64,000 nucleotides of DNA from Adhaeribacter rhizoryzae (GTDB lineage Bacteria; Bacteroidota; Bacteroidia; Cytophagales; Hymenobacteraceae): positions 82,005 to 146,004 of the forward strand of contig NZ_VWSF01000017.1 of assembly GCF_008629685.1 (NCBI RefSeq). Reading direction: 5' to 3'. Position numbers and translations under genes: made by a program. The notes under the pieces were generated by a model. The model was not told the DNA's origin and ran no database searches. It worked only from the letters and a program-made list of their open reading frames with translations. This document shows, piece after piece, positions 35,445 through 44,294 of this stretch; within the stretch, counting starts at the first letter, position 1, and each line of letters opens with the position of its first letter.

Positions 35445-36563
35445 ATGAAGAAAAAAGTGTTAATTACCGGCGGAGCGGGATTTATTGGCTCTCACTTAGC
35501 CGATGAGTTACTTAATTTTGGTTACGAAGTCCGGGCCTTGGACAATTTATCGGAGCAAGTGCATGGCAAAAATTGTGAACGCCCGGAATATCTGAATCCC
35601 GAAGTAGAGTTAATGGTTGGCGATGTGCGGGATAAAAAAATGGTGGAGCAGGCGTTGGAAGGTGTAGATGCGGTATTTCATTTGGCTGCTATGGTGGGCG
35701 TGGGGCAGAGCATGTACGAAATAAAAGAATATACCGATGTAAATAATACCGGTACCGCTGTTTTACTCGAAGCTTTAGCTAAGAATCCGGTGCAGAAACT
35801 GGTAGTAGCTTCCAGCATGAGTATTTACGGCGAAGGTTTGTACCAGAATATTGCGGGTAAATCTATTATTGGTTCCGAGCGGCCCTTGGAGCAACTAAAA
35901 GCCGGACAGTGGGAAGTAATGGATGAAGCTGGCAACGAGTTGCAGCCACTACCAACGCCGGAATCCAAAACACCTTGCTTATCTTCGGTTTACGCCTTAT
36001 CTAAATACGACCAGGAACGCATGAGTTTAATTGTAGGCCGGGCTTATAATATTCCGACGGTGGCGATGCGGTTCTTTAATGTGTATGGTACGCGCCAGGC
36101 ATTATCAAACCCGTATACGGGCGTACTGGCCATATTTGCTTCCCGGTTCCTGAACGATAATCCGCCCATGATATTTGAAGATGGCAACCAGCAGCGTGAC
36201 TTTGTTCACGTGCGCGATGTGGCTTTGGCTTGCCGTTTGGCGCTGGAAACGCCCGAAGCCGATGGACAGGTATTTAACGTGGGCAGCGGCAATAATTACA
36301 CCATTACCGAAATAGCCGAAAGATTAGCAGAGGTCATAAACAAAGGACATCTGAAACCGCAGATTACTGGTAAGTACCGGGTGGGCGATATCCGGCATTG
36401 CTACGCCGATATTTCTTTGGCTCAGAAAATACTTGGTTTTTATCCGCAGGTAGATTTTAACAGTGGTTTATCCGAAATGGCAGAATGGCTGGAAGGCCAG
36501 ATTGCTTACGACCGGGTAAATGAGGCCAGTGCCGAGTTAGCGGCGCGCGGCCTGACGGTTTAA
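35445..36563 (+). CDS. NAD-dependent nucleotide-sugar epimerase/dehydratase
   Basis: 372 residues, extended SDR. NAD motif VLITGGAGFIGSHLADELL; HLAAMVGVGQSMYE; serine and catalytic motif VVASSMSIYGEGLY and SVYALSKYDQERM (YxxxK); AMRFFNVYGTRQALSNPYTG; DFVHVRDVALACRLAL; FNVGSGNNYTITEIAE. Closest feel is the dTDP-L-rhamnose 4-epimerase/UDP-glucose 4-epimerase group, with an insertion (EQLKAGQWEVMDEAGNELQP) that is characteristic of that branch. Substrate is not certain. Cytoplasmic. First gene of the ten-gene glycan cluster; 37 bp before the fusion gene. Confidence 0.88.
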   Translation: MKKKVLITGGAGFIGSHLADELLNFGYEVRALDNLSEQVHGKNCERPEYLNPEVELMVGDVRDKKMVEQALEGVDAVFHLAAMVGVGQSMYEIKEYTDVNNTGTAVLLEALAKNPVQKLVVASSMSIYGEGLYQNIAGKSIIGSERPLEQLKAGQWEVMDEAGNELQPLPTPESKTPCLSSVYALSKYDQERMSLIVGRAYNIPTVAMRFFNVYGTRQALSNPYTGVLAIFASRFLNDNPPMIFEDGNQQRDFVHVRDVALACRLALETPEADGQVFNVGSGNNYTITEIAERLAEVINKGHLKPQITGKYRVGDIRHCYADISLAQKILGFYPQVDFNSGLSEMAEWLEGQIAYDRVNEASAELAARGLTV

Positions 36564-36600
36564 TGCGTCTTCACTGTTATTAAAATTAAAAGATACTACC

Positions 36601-38661
36601 ATGTCAGAGACATTAATCCATAACAACACAACAAGCAACCGGCAACCAACTGTTGGGTTAGTTCAGAATTTTAAACCCGGCGACCAGGCGCTGGTAGAAA
36701 AAGTGCTGGCCGATGTAAAAGCATTAGGCGTAAAAGAACTCCGGACCAATATTTCCTGGGCCGAATACGTTACGCCTGCCGGCAAACAATGGTATAACTG
36801 GTTAATTCCGCACCTAGCCAAAGCAGTTAAAATATTGCCTTGCTTTTGCGATACACCAACTAATTTAGCTTTATCACCCCGTCCATCATCGCCGCCAAAA
36901 GACCCAAAGGCTTTCGCCGATTTTCTGCAAATCTTCCTCACCGATTTAGGCAAGCATTTCGAGTGGGTAGAACTCTGGAACGAACCCAATAAAAAAGAAG
37001 CGTACGATTACACCCTTGATAAATCCTGGTCGGCGTTTGCCGCAATGATTAGCGCAGCCGCAAAACTCGCCAAAGCACACGGCAAAAAAACAGTGCTAGG
37101 CGGCATGAGCCCCATCGACCCGCATTGGCTGCAATTAATGTTCGAGCAAAACGCCATGCAAAATATCGATGCTGTTGGGGTACATGGCTTTCCGGATGTA
37201 TACGACCAGCAATGGGAAGGTTGGGATGAAAATATTAACAAAGTAAAATCAGTTCTGGCGGCCAATAATTCTCCGGCCGAAATCTGGATTACTGAGGCTG
37301 GTTTTTCTACGTGGCAGCACGATGAATACAAGCAACTAGAAGAGTTCCGGCAGGTACTTAAAGCCGATGTAACGAAAGTTTTCTGGAGTAATGTGCTGGA
37401 CACTAATACGGATTCTTTTTCGGAAAGTAGTTTGTACGCCGATGAGCGGGAATATTATTTCGGTCTGAAACGAGCTGATAGCAGTCCTAAATTATTATAC
37501 CGGTTATGGGCTGATCATGGCTTAGCTGGAGTCTATAAATTTTCCTGTATCAAGCGTAAAACCTCTTTTAACCCTTCCGAAAAATATTCCTTAATTACCG
37601 GCGGCGCCGGTTTTGTGGGCACCAACCTGGCCAAACGTTTACTCGAAGAAGGCAAGCGCGTTTTAATTCTGGATAATTTATCACGCCCCGGCGTAGAGCG
37701 AAATGTGCAATGGTTGGAAGATAATTACGGCGACCGGCTGGAAGTTTATGTGGGCGATATGCGAAATTTGCAAATGGTAAAAATGCTCATGCGAAATGCC
37801 AGCGAGGTTTACCATTTTGCCGCGCAGGTAGCCGTTACCACTTCCCTGGATTTCCCAATCAACGATTTTGACATTAATGCCCGCGGTATTGTAAACGTGC
37901 TCGAAGCCATCCGGACCCAGGATAATCCACCGCCACTGGTATTTACTTCTACCAATAAAGTTTACGGCGGCCTCGAAGATTTGCAGTTTATTGCGGATGG
38001 TTCCCGCTATAATCCTTCCGATAAAAATATTCTAAAAAACGGCATTTCGGAAGAACGCCCCCTTGATTTTCATAGCCCATACGGCTGTTCCAAAGGTGCC
38101 GCTGACCAGTACGTGATTGATTATGCCCGCACGTATGGCATCCAGGCGGTGGTATTCCGGATGAGTTGCATTTACGGTCCGCACCAGTACGGCACCGAAG
38201 ACCAGGGCTGGGTAGCACATTTTGCTATTCGGGCCATCGAAAACAAGGCCATTAGCATTTACGGCGATGGCAAACAAGTACGCGATGTCTTGTTTGTTGA
38301 AGATTTGGTAGATGCTTTCGTGCTGGCGCAAAAACACATGCCCGAAATATCGGGGCAAGCCTTTAATATTGGCGGTGGCCCGGAAAATACCACCAGTTTA
38401 TTAGAATTACTCCAAACCATCGGCGAGTTTCAGGGCCATAAAATTCCGCTGAATTTTGATAACTGGCGGCCCGGCGACCAGCATTATTACGTGTCGGACA
38501 TTCGCAAATTAAGGAAGGCGACCGGCTGGTACCCGAAGCACTCGGTGCAGGAAGGCGTTTCTAAATTATTCCGCTGGCTCTGCGAAGCCCGCGGTTTGGA
38601 ATTACCCGCCGACTTTTCGATGGTAGAAGAAAAAGAACACACCAAAGTAGCCTTAGCCTAA
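36601..38661 (+). CDS. glycosidase-SDR fusion (GH39/GH5-like + CDP-paratose epimerase-like)
   Basis: 686 residues. Residues ~17-310: TIM-barrel glycosidase in normal order (LGVKELRTNISWAEYV; VELWNEPNKK with acid/base candidate Glu128; LGGMSPIDPHW; IWITEAGFSTW with nucleophile candidate Glu232). Residues ~328-670: extended SDR (YSLITGGAGFVGTNLAKRLL; VFTSTNKVYGG; SPYGCSKGAADQYV with Tyr494 and Lys498; MSCIYGPHQYGTEDQGWVAH; NWRPGDQHYYVSDIRKL). The latter pattern matches CDP-paratose 2-epimerase (RfbE). No signal peptide. So one chain joins a glycosidase-like barrel with a nucleotide-sugar enzyme, suggesting action on an intracellular glycosyl intermediate. Its stop overlaps the next start (TAATG). 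Confidence 0.88.
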   Translation: MSETLIHNNTTSNRQPTVGLVQNFKPGDQALVEKVLADVKALGVKELRTNISWAEYVTPAGKQWYNWLIPHLAKAVKILPCFCDTPTNLALSPRPSSPPKDPKAFADFLQIFLTDLGKHFEWVELWNEPNKKEAYDYTLDKSWSAFAAMISAAAKLAKAHGKKTVLGGMSPIDPHWLQLMFEQNAMQNIDAVGVHGFPDVYDQQWEGWDENINKVKSVLAANNSPAEIWITEAGFSTWQHDEYKQLEEFRQVLKADVTKVFWSNVLDTNTDSFSESSLYADEREYYFGLKRADSSPKLLYRLWADHGLAGVYKFSCIKRKTSFNPSEKYSLITGGAGFVGTNLAKRLLEEGKRVLILDNLSRPGVERNVQWLEDNYGDRLEVYVGDMRNLQMVKMLMRNASEVYHFAAQVAVTTSLDFPINDFDINARGIVNVLEAIRTQDNPPPLVFTSTNKVYGGLEDLQFIADGSRYNPSDKNILKNGISEERPLDFHSPYGCSKGAADQYVIDYARTYGIQAVVFRMSCIYGPHQYGTEDQGWVAHFAIRAIENKAISIYGDGKQVRDVLFVEDLVDAFVLAQKHMPEISGQAFNIGGGPENTTSLLELLQTIGEFQGHKIPLNFDNWRPGDQHYYVSDIRKLRKATGWYPKHSVQEGVSKLFRWLCEARGLELPADFSMVEEKEHTKVALA

Positions 38662-39668
38662 TGAATCCGGATTTAGTAGCAGAAAAAACAATACAAGATA
38701 AAAAAGTAACACTCATGCGAGCAGCCGTTATAACTGCTCCGCAAACCGTAGAAATACAAGAAGTCGCCTTGCCGAAACCCGGACCCACGCAGGTGCGGAT
38801 AAAAATGGAAGGCTGCGGCTTATGTGCCTCCAATATTCCGGTGTGGCAAGGACGGGAATGGTTTAGTTATCCAATTCCGGCCGGCAATCCCGGCCACGAA
38901 GGCTGGGGCGTGGTAGATGCTGTTGGCGCAGAGGTAAAAACCATTAAAATTGGCGACCGTGTAGCCGCGCTTTCTTATCATGCCTACGCTGAGTATGATT
39001 TGGCCGAAGCCGATGCCGTAGTACAAATCCCCGAAATATTGGCCGGTGTGCCTTTTCCCGGCGAACCTTTGGGCTGCGCCATAAATATTTTTAAACGTTC
39101 CGATATTCAGGCCGGGCAAACGGTAGCTATTTTGGGCATTGGGTTTTTAGGCGCTTTGCTGGTGCAACTGGCTAAAGAAGCCGGAGCCCGCGTTATTGCA
39201 TTGTCCCAACGGGAATATTCCTTAAACGTAGCCGCCGAGACCGGTGCCGATGAATTAATAAAGCTCGACGACCATTACCAGATTATCGAAAAAGTGAAAG
39301 CGCTTACTGGGGGCAAATTCTGCGAACGCGTAATTGAATGTACCGGAAAAGAATGGCCGCTAAACTTGTCCGGCGAATTAACCGCCGAACGGGGAAAATT
39401 AATTATTGCCGGCTTCCACCAGGATGGCATGCGCTCGGTGAATGTGCAGCTTTGGAACTGGCGCGGCCTGGATGTAATTAACGCCCACGAGCGCGACCCC
39501 AAAATTTACCTGAGTGGTATTGCCGAAGCCGTAAAAGCCGTTACAACCGGTCGCCTGAATCCGCAACCTTTATATACCCACGAATTTTCTCTGGAAAATA
39601 TCGCCGAAGCTTTCCAGTTGCTAAATAATCGCCCGGATGGGTTTATGAAAGCTTTGATAAAGTTTTAA
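38661..39668 (+). CDS. zinc-binding alcohol dehydrogenase (MDR family)
   Basis: 335 residues. GroES-like part: EGCGLCASNIPVWQ (catalytic Cys position), NPGHEGWGVVDAVGAEV with His-Glu, GDRVAALSYHAYAEY. Cofactor part: AGQTVAILGIGFLGALLVQLA with the GxGxxG-like turn. No structural zinc Cys tetrad is visible. The final part (FSLENIAEAFQLLNNRPDG) is standard. It likely oxidises a polyol or sugar hydroxyl with NAD(P). The start ATG shares a base with the upstream stop codon. An alternative start, Met19 (38715, MRAAVIT), would fit the usual family N-terminus better. Then a REP-like palindrome and ~235 bp separate it from the next gene. Confidence 0.86.
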   Translation: MNPDLVAEKTIQDKKVTLMRAAVITAPQTVEIQEVALPKPGPTQVRIKMEGCGLCASNIPVWQGREWFSYPIPAGNPGHEGWGVVDAVGAEVKTIKIGDRVAALSYHAYAEYDLAEADAVVQIPEILAGVPFPGEPLGCAINIFKRSDIQAGQTVAILGIGFLGALLVQLAKEAGARVIALSQREYSLNVAAETGADELIKLDDHYQIIEKVKALTGGKFCERVIECTGKEWPLNLSGELTAERGKLIIAGFHQDGMRSVNVQLWNWRGLDVINAHERDPKIYLSGIAEAVKAVTTGRLNPQPLYTHEFSLENIAEAFQLLNNRPDGFMKALIKF

Positions 39669-39728
39669 TTAGTTTACCAAACTGAGCTCGCACAATATTA
39701 TATTTTGAAAAGCGAGGTTCAAATAACT

Positions 39729-39797
39729 CATCTCTGTCATTCAGGAGGAACCTATTTAGCAGGTTGCAAAAAAGTTTCCTCCTGAATGACAGGGGTG
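39729..39797. repeat. REP-like palindrome, copy 2 of 3
   Basis: Same 69-bp layout as the copy at 20161: arms 39735-39750 and 39776-39791 are identical to it base for base, 25-bp centre, left flank CATCTC. Lies between the dehydrogenase and Gfo/Idh/MocA genes, inside the glycan cluster. Confidence 0.87.
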
Positions 39798-39902
39798 GAT
39801 TTCTTAATCTAATAAATTTTTATAAAGGAATATTACTTAGAGTTAAGTGGCAAAGTGATACTGCCAAATTTAAATAAATATTCCTTACCATATGTTTGAT
39901 AT

Positions 39903-40937
39903 ATGCCGGAAGAATTAGTACTACCAAACACCTCATCAATAGAAAGTAAAAATATTAAACCTCGCTTGGGCTTTTTGGGCGTGGGCTGGATTGGCCGCAA
40001 CCGCATGGAAGTAATTGCCAACCATCAGGCCGGAGAAATTACCTTTATCTCAGACACCGTACCCCAGAATACCGAAGCTGCCTTACAAGCCGTACCAACT
40101 GCGCAATCAGTTAATGCCCTATCCGACATGCTCACCGAAGACACGGACGGGGTGGTGATTGCTACCCCCAGTGCTTTTCATGCGGAGCAAAGCATTCAGG
40201 TCCTGCAAGCCGGTAAAGCCGTTTTCTGCCAGAAGCCTTTGGGCCGGAATTTAGAAGAAACGCAACAGGTAGTGGAAGCTGCCCGCCAGGCTAATAAATT
40301 ATTGGGCGTAGATTTATCTTATCGGTTTACCAAAGCCATGCAAGCTGTGTACCAGGTGGTGCAATCCGGCGAGTTGGGCAATATTTACGCGGTGGAGCTT
40401 ACTTTTCATAACGCGTATGGTCCCGATAAACCCTGGTTTTACGATCCTAAATTATCGGGCGGCGGCTGCGTTATCGATCTGGGTGTGCACCTGGTAGATT
40501 TAGCCTTGTGGACTTTAAACTTTCCGGAAGTAGAAAAGGTAACCAGCAGCTTGTTTTCGAAAGGACATAAAATAACCAATACCCAGGATACGGTAGAAGA
40601 TTATGCCAATGCCAGCATAGCATTAGCCAGCGGCACGCACGTAGCTTTAAGTTGCTCCTGGAATTTACCGGCCGGACAAGAAGCTATTATTAGTGCAATA
40701 TTTTACGGTACACAAGGCGGCGTAGCGTTTAAAAATATTAACGGTTCTTTCTACGATTTTGTGGCCGAGCGCTTTTACGGTACCCGCACCGAAACCCTAA
40801 CTGCACCACCCGACGATTGGTCGGGTCGGGCCGGTGTGGTTTGGGCAAACCGGGTAGCTGCCGGCGAAAAATATAGCCCCGAAGCGGAAGAATTTGTGAA
40901 AGTAGCGGCTGTGTTGGATAAGATTTATGGAAGATAG
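39903..40937 (+). CDS. Gfo/Idh/MocA-family oxidoreductase
   Basis: 344 residues. N-terminal NAD(P) domain: RLGFLGVGWIGRNRMEVIA, TPSAFHAEQSIQVLQAGKA, and the catalytic Lys motif CQKPLGRN (family EKP, here QKP with Lys kept). Substrate domain: LSYRFTKAMQAVYQ, NAYGPDKPWFYDPKLSGGGC, IDLGVHLVDLALW with the catalytic His. Sugar or inositol oxidation at a ring hydroxyl is typical. The first 20 residues before the fold are extra. Probably makes a keto-sugar or similar intermediate for the transferases that follow. Overlaps the GT4 gene by 11 bp. Confidence 0.9.
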   Translation: MPEELVLPNTSSIESKNIKPRLGFLGVGWIGRNRMEVIANHQAGEITFISDTVPQNTEAALQAVPTAQSVNALSDMLTEDTDGVVIATPSAFHAEQSIQVLQAGKAVFCQKPLGRNLEETQQVVEAARQANKLLGVDLSYRFTKAMQAVYQVVQSGELGNIYAVELTFHNAYGPDKPWFYDPKLSGGGCVIDLGVHLVDLALWTLNFPEVEKVTSSLFSKGHKITNTQDTVEDYANASIALASGTHVALSCSWNLPAGQEAIISAIFYGTQGGVAFKNINGSFYDFVAERFYGTRTETLTAPPDDWSGRAGVVWANRVAAGEKYSPEAEEFVKVAAVLDKIYGR

Positions 40938-42057
40938 AAATTCGTTACCTACCCGTATTCTCATGACTGCCGATACGATGGGCGGGGTTTGGACTTACAC
41001 GCTAGAATTAATAAAAGCGCTGGCGCCTTTTAACACCAAGGTGGCCTTAGCTACTATGGGCAATAACCTAAGTTTGCGGCAACGCGAACAGGTTGCTGCT
41101 TTGCCCCAGCTTACGCTTTATGAAAGTAATTTTAAACTGGAGTGGATGGATAACCCTTGGGAAGATTTGCAAGCCGCCGGCGAGTGGTTGTTACAAATAA
41201 ACCAGGAATTTAAGCCCGATATTATTCACCTGAACAATTTTTGCCATGGCAACCTTAACTGGGGCAAACCGGTGGTAATGGTGGCGCATTCCTGCGTGAG
41301 TTCCTGGTGGCAAGCCGTAAACGACGAACCGGTACCGGCGGAATGGCAATATTACCGAAAAGCCGTAGCCCAAGGTTTGCAAGCCGCCGATTTAGTAGTG
41401 GCACCAACGGCGGCTATGCTGCAGGAGGCTCAGGTACTTTACGGCCCTTTTAAGCAAAGCCAGATAATTTATAATGGGCAGGATACCGCTAAATTTAAAT
41501 ATGCGCACAAAGAGCCATTTGTATTTAGCATGGGCCGGGTCTGGGACGAAGCCAAAAATATCTCTTTGCTGGCCCAGGTAGGGGCCGAATTGGATTGGCC
41601 GGTATATATTGCCGGCGAGGCGCGCCACCCGGTAACCGGCGAAACCCTGGAACTGCCCAACGTGCATTTTTTAGGAATACTCTCCGAATCCGAAATAATT
41701 AATTGGCTAAGCCGGGCCGCTATATTTTGTTTGCCGGTTAAATACGAGCCTTTTGGTTTAGCTATTCTGGAAGCAGCTTTATCGGGTTGTGCCCTCGTGG
41801 TTGGCAATATTGCCAGTCAGCGGGAAATCTGGGGTAAAGCGGCTACTTACGTTAACCCAAATAATGCCGGCGAGTTAGCTACGGCTGTTACCAAATTAAT
41901 TCAGGACGAATTTATCCGGAATATTATGAGTTTCCGGGCCATGCAACAAGGGCTGGGCTATAATATTCAGCAAACCGCTTACTATTACCGACAGGCTTAT
42001 GGTCAGTTGCTGGGCGTAACCAACCAGAAAAAATCACCAGAAAAAATATTAATCTGA
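40927..42057 (+). CDS. GT4-family glycosyltransferase
   Basis: 376 residues, GT-B fold. N-terminal loop TADTMGGVWTYTLELIKAL (acceptor side), HLNNFCHGNLNWGKPVVMV, then QIIYNGQDTAKFKY and FVFSMGRVWDEAKNISLLAQ (start of the donor domain), ending with EPFGLAILEAALSGCALVVG (the E-x7-E donor motif of GT4). Retaining mechanism expected for the family. No export signal; no membrane segment. Overlaps the previous gene by 11 bp and precedes the first CgeB-like gene by 7 bp. Confidence 0.9.
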   Translation: MEDRNSLPTRILMTADTMGGVWTYTLELIKALAPFNTKVALATMGNNLSLRQREQVAALPQLTLYESNFKLEWMDNPWEDLQAAGEWLLQINQEFKPDIIHLNNFCHGNLNWGKPVVMVAHSCVSSWWQAVNDEPVPAEWQYYRKAVAQGLQAADLVVAPTAAMLQEAQVLYGPFKQSQIIYNGQDTAKFKYAHKEPFVFSMGRVWDEAKNISLLAQVGAELDWPVYIAGEARHPVTGETLELPNVHFLGILSESEIINWLSRAAIFCLPVKYEPFGLAILEAALSGCALVVGNIASQREIWGKAATYVNPNNAGELATAVTKLIQDEFIRNIMSFRAMQQGLGYNIQQTAYYYRQAYGQLLGVTNQKKSPEKILI

Positions 42058-42064
42058 TAAAACT

Positions 42065-43195
42065 ATGAAAATAGTAATGTTTTACCATTCCCTGCTTTCG
42101 GACTGGAACCACGGCAACGCGCACTTTTTGCGGGGCATTGTGCAGGAATTAAAGCACCGGGGCCACGAGGTGCAGGTGTATGAACCAGAGCAAGGCTGGA
42201 GTTTACAAAACCTGGTAAACGACTACGGAAAAGAAAAAATCCAGGAATTGCAAGAATATTATCCCGGCCTGGAAACCAATTTTTATAACCTGGAAAGCCT
42301 GAACCTGGATGCTGTTTTAAATAATGCCGATTTGGTATTGGTACACGAATGGAACGACCACGACTTAGTTAAGCAGATAGGCCAGCACCGGGTAACTAAT
42401 AATTACAAGTTAATATTCCACGACACCCACCACCGGGCCGTTACCGAAAAAGCCAGCATGGCGCAGTACGACCTGCAACACTACGATGGCGTGTTGGCTT
42501 TTGGTGAGGTTATCCAGCAAATATATTTAAAAGAAAACTGGACCCAGAAAGCCTGGACCTGGCACGAGGCCGCCGATGATTCGGTCTTTTATCCGCACGA
42601 AAAAGGTGAAGTGGAAGGTGATTTGGTTTGGGTTGGGAACTGGGGCGATGAAGAACGAACCGCTGAACTCCACGAATTTTTAATAAATCCGGTAAAAGAA
42701 TTAGGCCTAAAAGCGAAAATATACGGCGTGCGCTACCCGGAACATGCGCTAAAATCGTTGGCCGAGGCAGGTATAGAATATGGTGGTTGGCTACCCAATT
42801 ACAAAGCACCAGAAGTTTTTGCCAAATACAAAGTTACGATGCATGTACCGCGTCGGCCTTACGTAGAAGCTTTACCCGGCATTCCTACCATTCGCCCGTT
42901 TGAGGCCCTTAGTTGCGGCATTCCGTTAATATCTGCTCCGTGGGAAGATGCTGAAAATTTATTTACCCCCGGTCAGGATTTTTTAGTAGCTGGTAACGGC
43001 GAAGAAATGAAAAAGCATCTCCTGACTATTTTAAATCAGCCCGAAAAGGCCGAAACATTAGTGCAAAATGGTTTAACTGTAATCCGCCAGCGCCATACGT
43101 GCCGGCATCGGGTAAACGAACTGGAGCAAGTTTGCGCTGAATTAGGTATCGATAAAACTAAAATTTTCCTGAACGAAGAAATAACTAATGAATAA
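42065..43195 (+). CDS. CgeB-like glycosyltransferase, paralogue 1
   Basis: 376 residues, GT-B fold with the CgeB pattern. N-terminus IVMFYHSLLSDWNHGNAHFL, middle LVLVHEWNDHDLV, HDTHHRAVTEKASM, and KAWTWHEAADDSVFYPHEKG; C-terminal donor domain GDLVWVGNWGDEERTAELHE, HVPRRPYVEALPGIPTIRPF and ALSCGIPLISAPWEDAENLF. Proteins of this kind in Bacillus spore coats (CgeB) are putative transferases without solved substrates. Overlaps the next gene by 8 bp. Most divergent of the three CgeB-like paralogues in the N-terminal half. Confidence 0.85.
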   Translation: MKIVMFYHSLLSDWNHGNAHFLRGIVQELKHRGHEVQVYEPEQGWSLQNLVNDYGKEKIQELQEYYPGLETNFYNLESLNLDAVLNNADLVLVHEWNDHDLVKQIGQHRVTNNYKLIFHDTHHRAVTEKASMAQYDLQHYDGVLAFGEVIQQIYLKENWTQKAWTWHEAADDSVFYPHEKGEVEGDLVWVGNWGDEERTAELHEFLINPVKELGLKAKIYGVRYPEHALKSLAEAGIEYGGWLPNYKAPEVFAKYKVTMHVPRRPYVEALPGIPTIRPFEALSCGIPLISAPWEDAENLFTPGQDFLVAGNGEEMKKHLLTILNQPEKAETLVQNGLTVIRQRHTCRHRVNELEQVCAELGIDKTKIFLNEEITNE

Positions 43196-44294
43196 TAAAA
43201 AACTAAAAATCGCTTTTTTCGGCTCCAGCCTGGTTTCGGCTTACTGGAACGGCGCGGCTACGTATTACCGGGGCATTGTGCGGGCTTTGCATGCACGTGA
43301 GCACCAGGTTACTTTTTACGAACCAGATGCTTACCAGCGCCAGGAACACCGCGATATGCCCGACCCAGATTGGGCCAAAGTAGTAGTTTACCCGGCCACC
43401 GAAGAAGCGGTTTTTAAAGTATTAGAACAAGCCACCGAAGCCGATTTAGTGGTAAAAGCCAGCGGCGTAGGCGTGTTTGATGAATTGCTGGAAGCCGAAG
43501 TGTTGAAACTGCAAACGCCGGAGCGCATGGTCGTGTTCTGGGATGTGGACGCCCCGGCCACTTTGGATCGGGTACAGCATAATCCGCAAGACGCTTTTCT
43601 ACCCCTAATTCCGCAGTACGATTTAATATTAACCTACGGCGGCGGCGATCCGGTGGTGCAGGCTTACAAGGCTTTAGGTGCGCGGCAATGTGTACCTATT
43701 TACAATGCCCTAGATACCGCTACCCATTTCCCGGTAGAACCTAACCCGCGTTTTGCCTGCGATTTGGCCTTTCTGGGTAATCGTTTGCCCGATCGCGAGG
43801 CCCGCGTAGAGCAATTCTTCCTGGACGTAGCCGCCCAATTACCGCAAAATAAATTCATTATTGGCGGCAGTGGTTGGGGCGATAAACCCATGAGCCCGAA
43901 TATTAATTATATCGGGCACGTGTACACGCAAGACCACAATGCTTTTAACTGTACGCCCAAAGCTGTTTTAAATATTAGTCGCGAAAGCATGGCCCGTTAC
44001 GGTTTTTCGCCGGCGACCCGGGTGTTTGAAGCCGCCGGTGCCGCCGCCTGTATTATTACTGATTACTGGGAAGGCATAGACTTTTTCTTTCAGCCAGATA
44101 TGGAAATATTAGTTGCCCGCGACGGGGAAGAAGTAGCCCAGCTAATGGCCGAACTCACCGAAGAAAAAGCTAAAGCCATTGGCCAGGCAGCTTACAAAAA
44201 AGTACTGGCCGCGCATACCTACGACCACCGCGCCGACCAACTGGAAAAGCTGTTATACACCAAAATAGCCAAACGCGCGGAGGAACTGGTATGA
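43188..44294 (+). CDS. CgeB-like glycosyltransferase, paralogue 2
   Basis: 368 residues. N-terminus IAFFGSSLVSAYWNGAATYY; central MVVFWDVDAPATLDRVQHNP ('D.D.PaTl', shared with paralogue 3); LILTYGGGDPVVQAYKALGA; donor side CDLAFLGNRLPDREARVEQF, IIGGSGWGDKPMSPNINYIG, LNISRESMARYGFSPATRVF and EAAGAAACIITDYWEGIDFF. Overlaps the next gene by 4 bp. Cytoplasmic. Probably adds a sugar to an acceptor made by genes upstream. Confidence 0.86.
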   Translation: MNNKKLKIAFFGSSLVSAYWNGAATYYRGIVRALHAREHQVTFYEPDAYQRQEHRDMPDPDWAKVVVYPATEEAVFKVLEQATEADLVVKASGVGVFDELLEAEVLKLQTPERMVVFWDVDAPATLDRVQHNPQDAFLPLIPQYDLILTYGGGDPVVQAYKALGARQCVPIYNALDTATHFPVEPNPRFACDLAFLGNRLPDREARVEQFFLDVAAQLPQNKFIIGGSGWGDKPMSPNINYIGHVYTQDHNAFNCTPKAVLNISRESMARYGFSPATRVFEAAGAAACIITDYWEGIDFFFQPDMEILVARDGEEVAQLMAELTEEKAKAIGQAAYKKVLAAHTYDHRADQLEKLLYTKIAKRAEELV

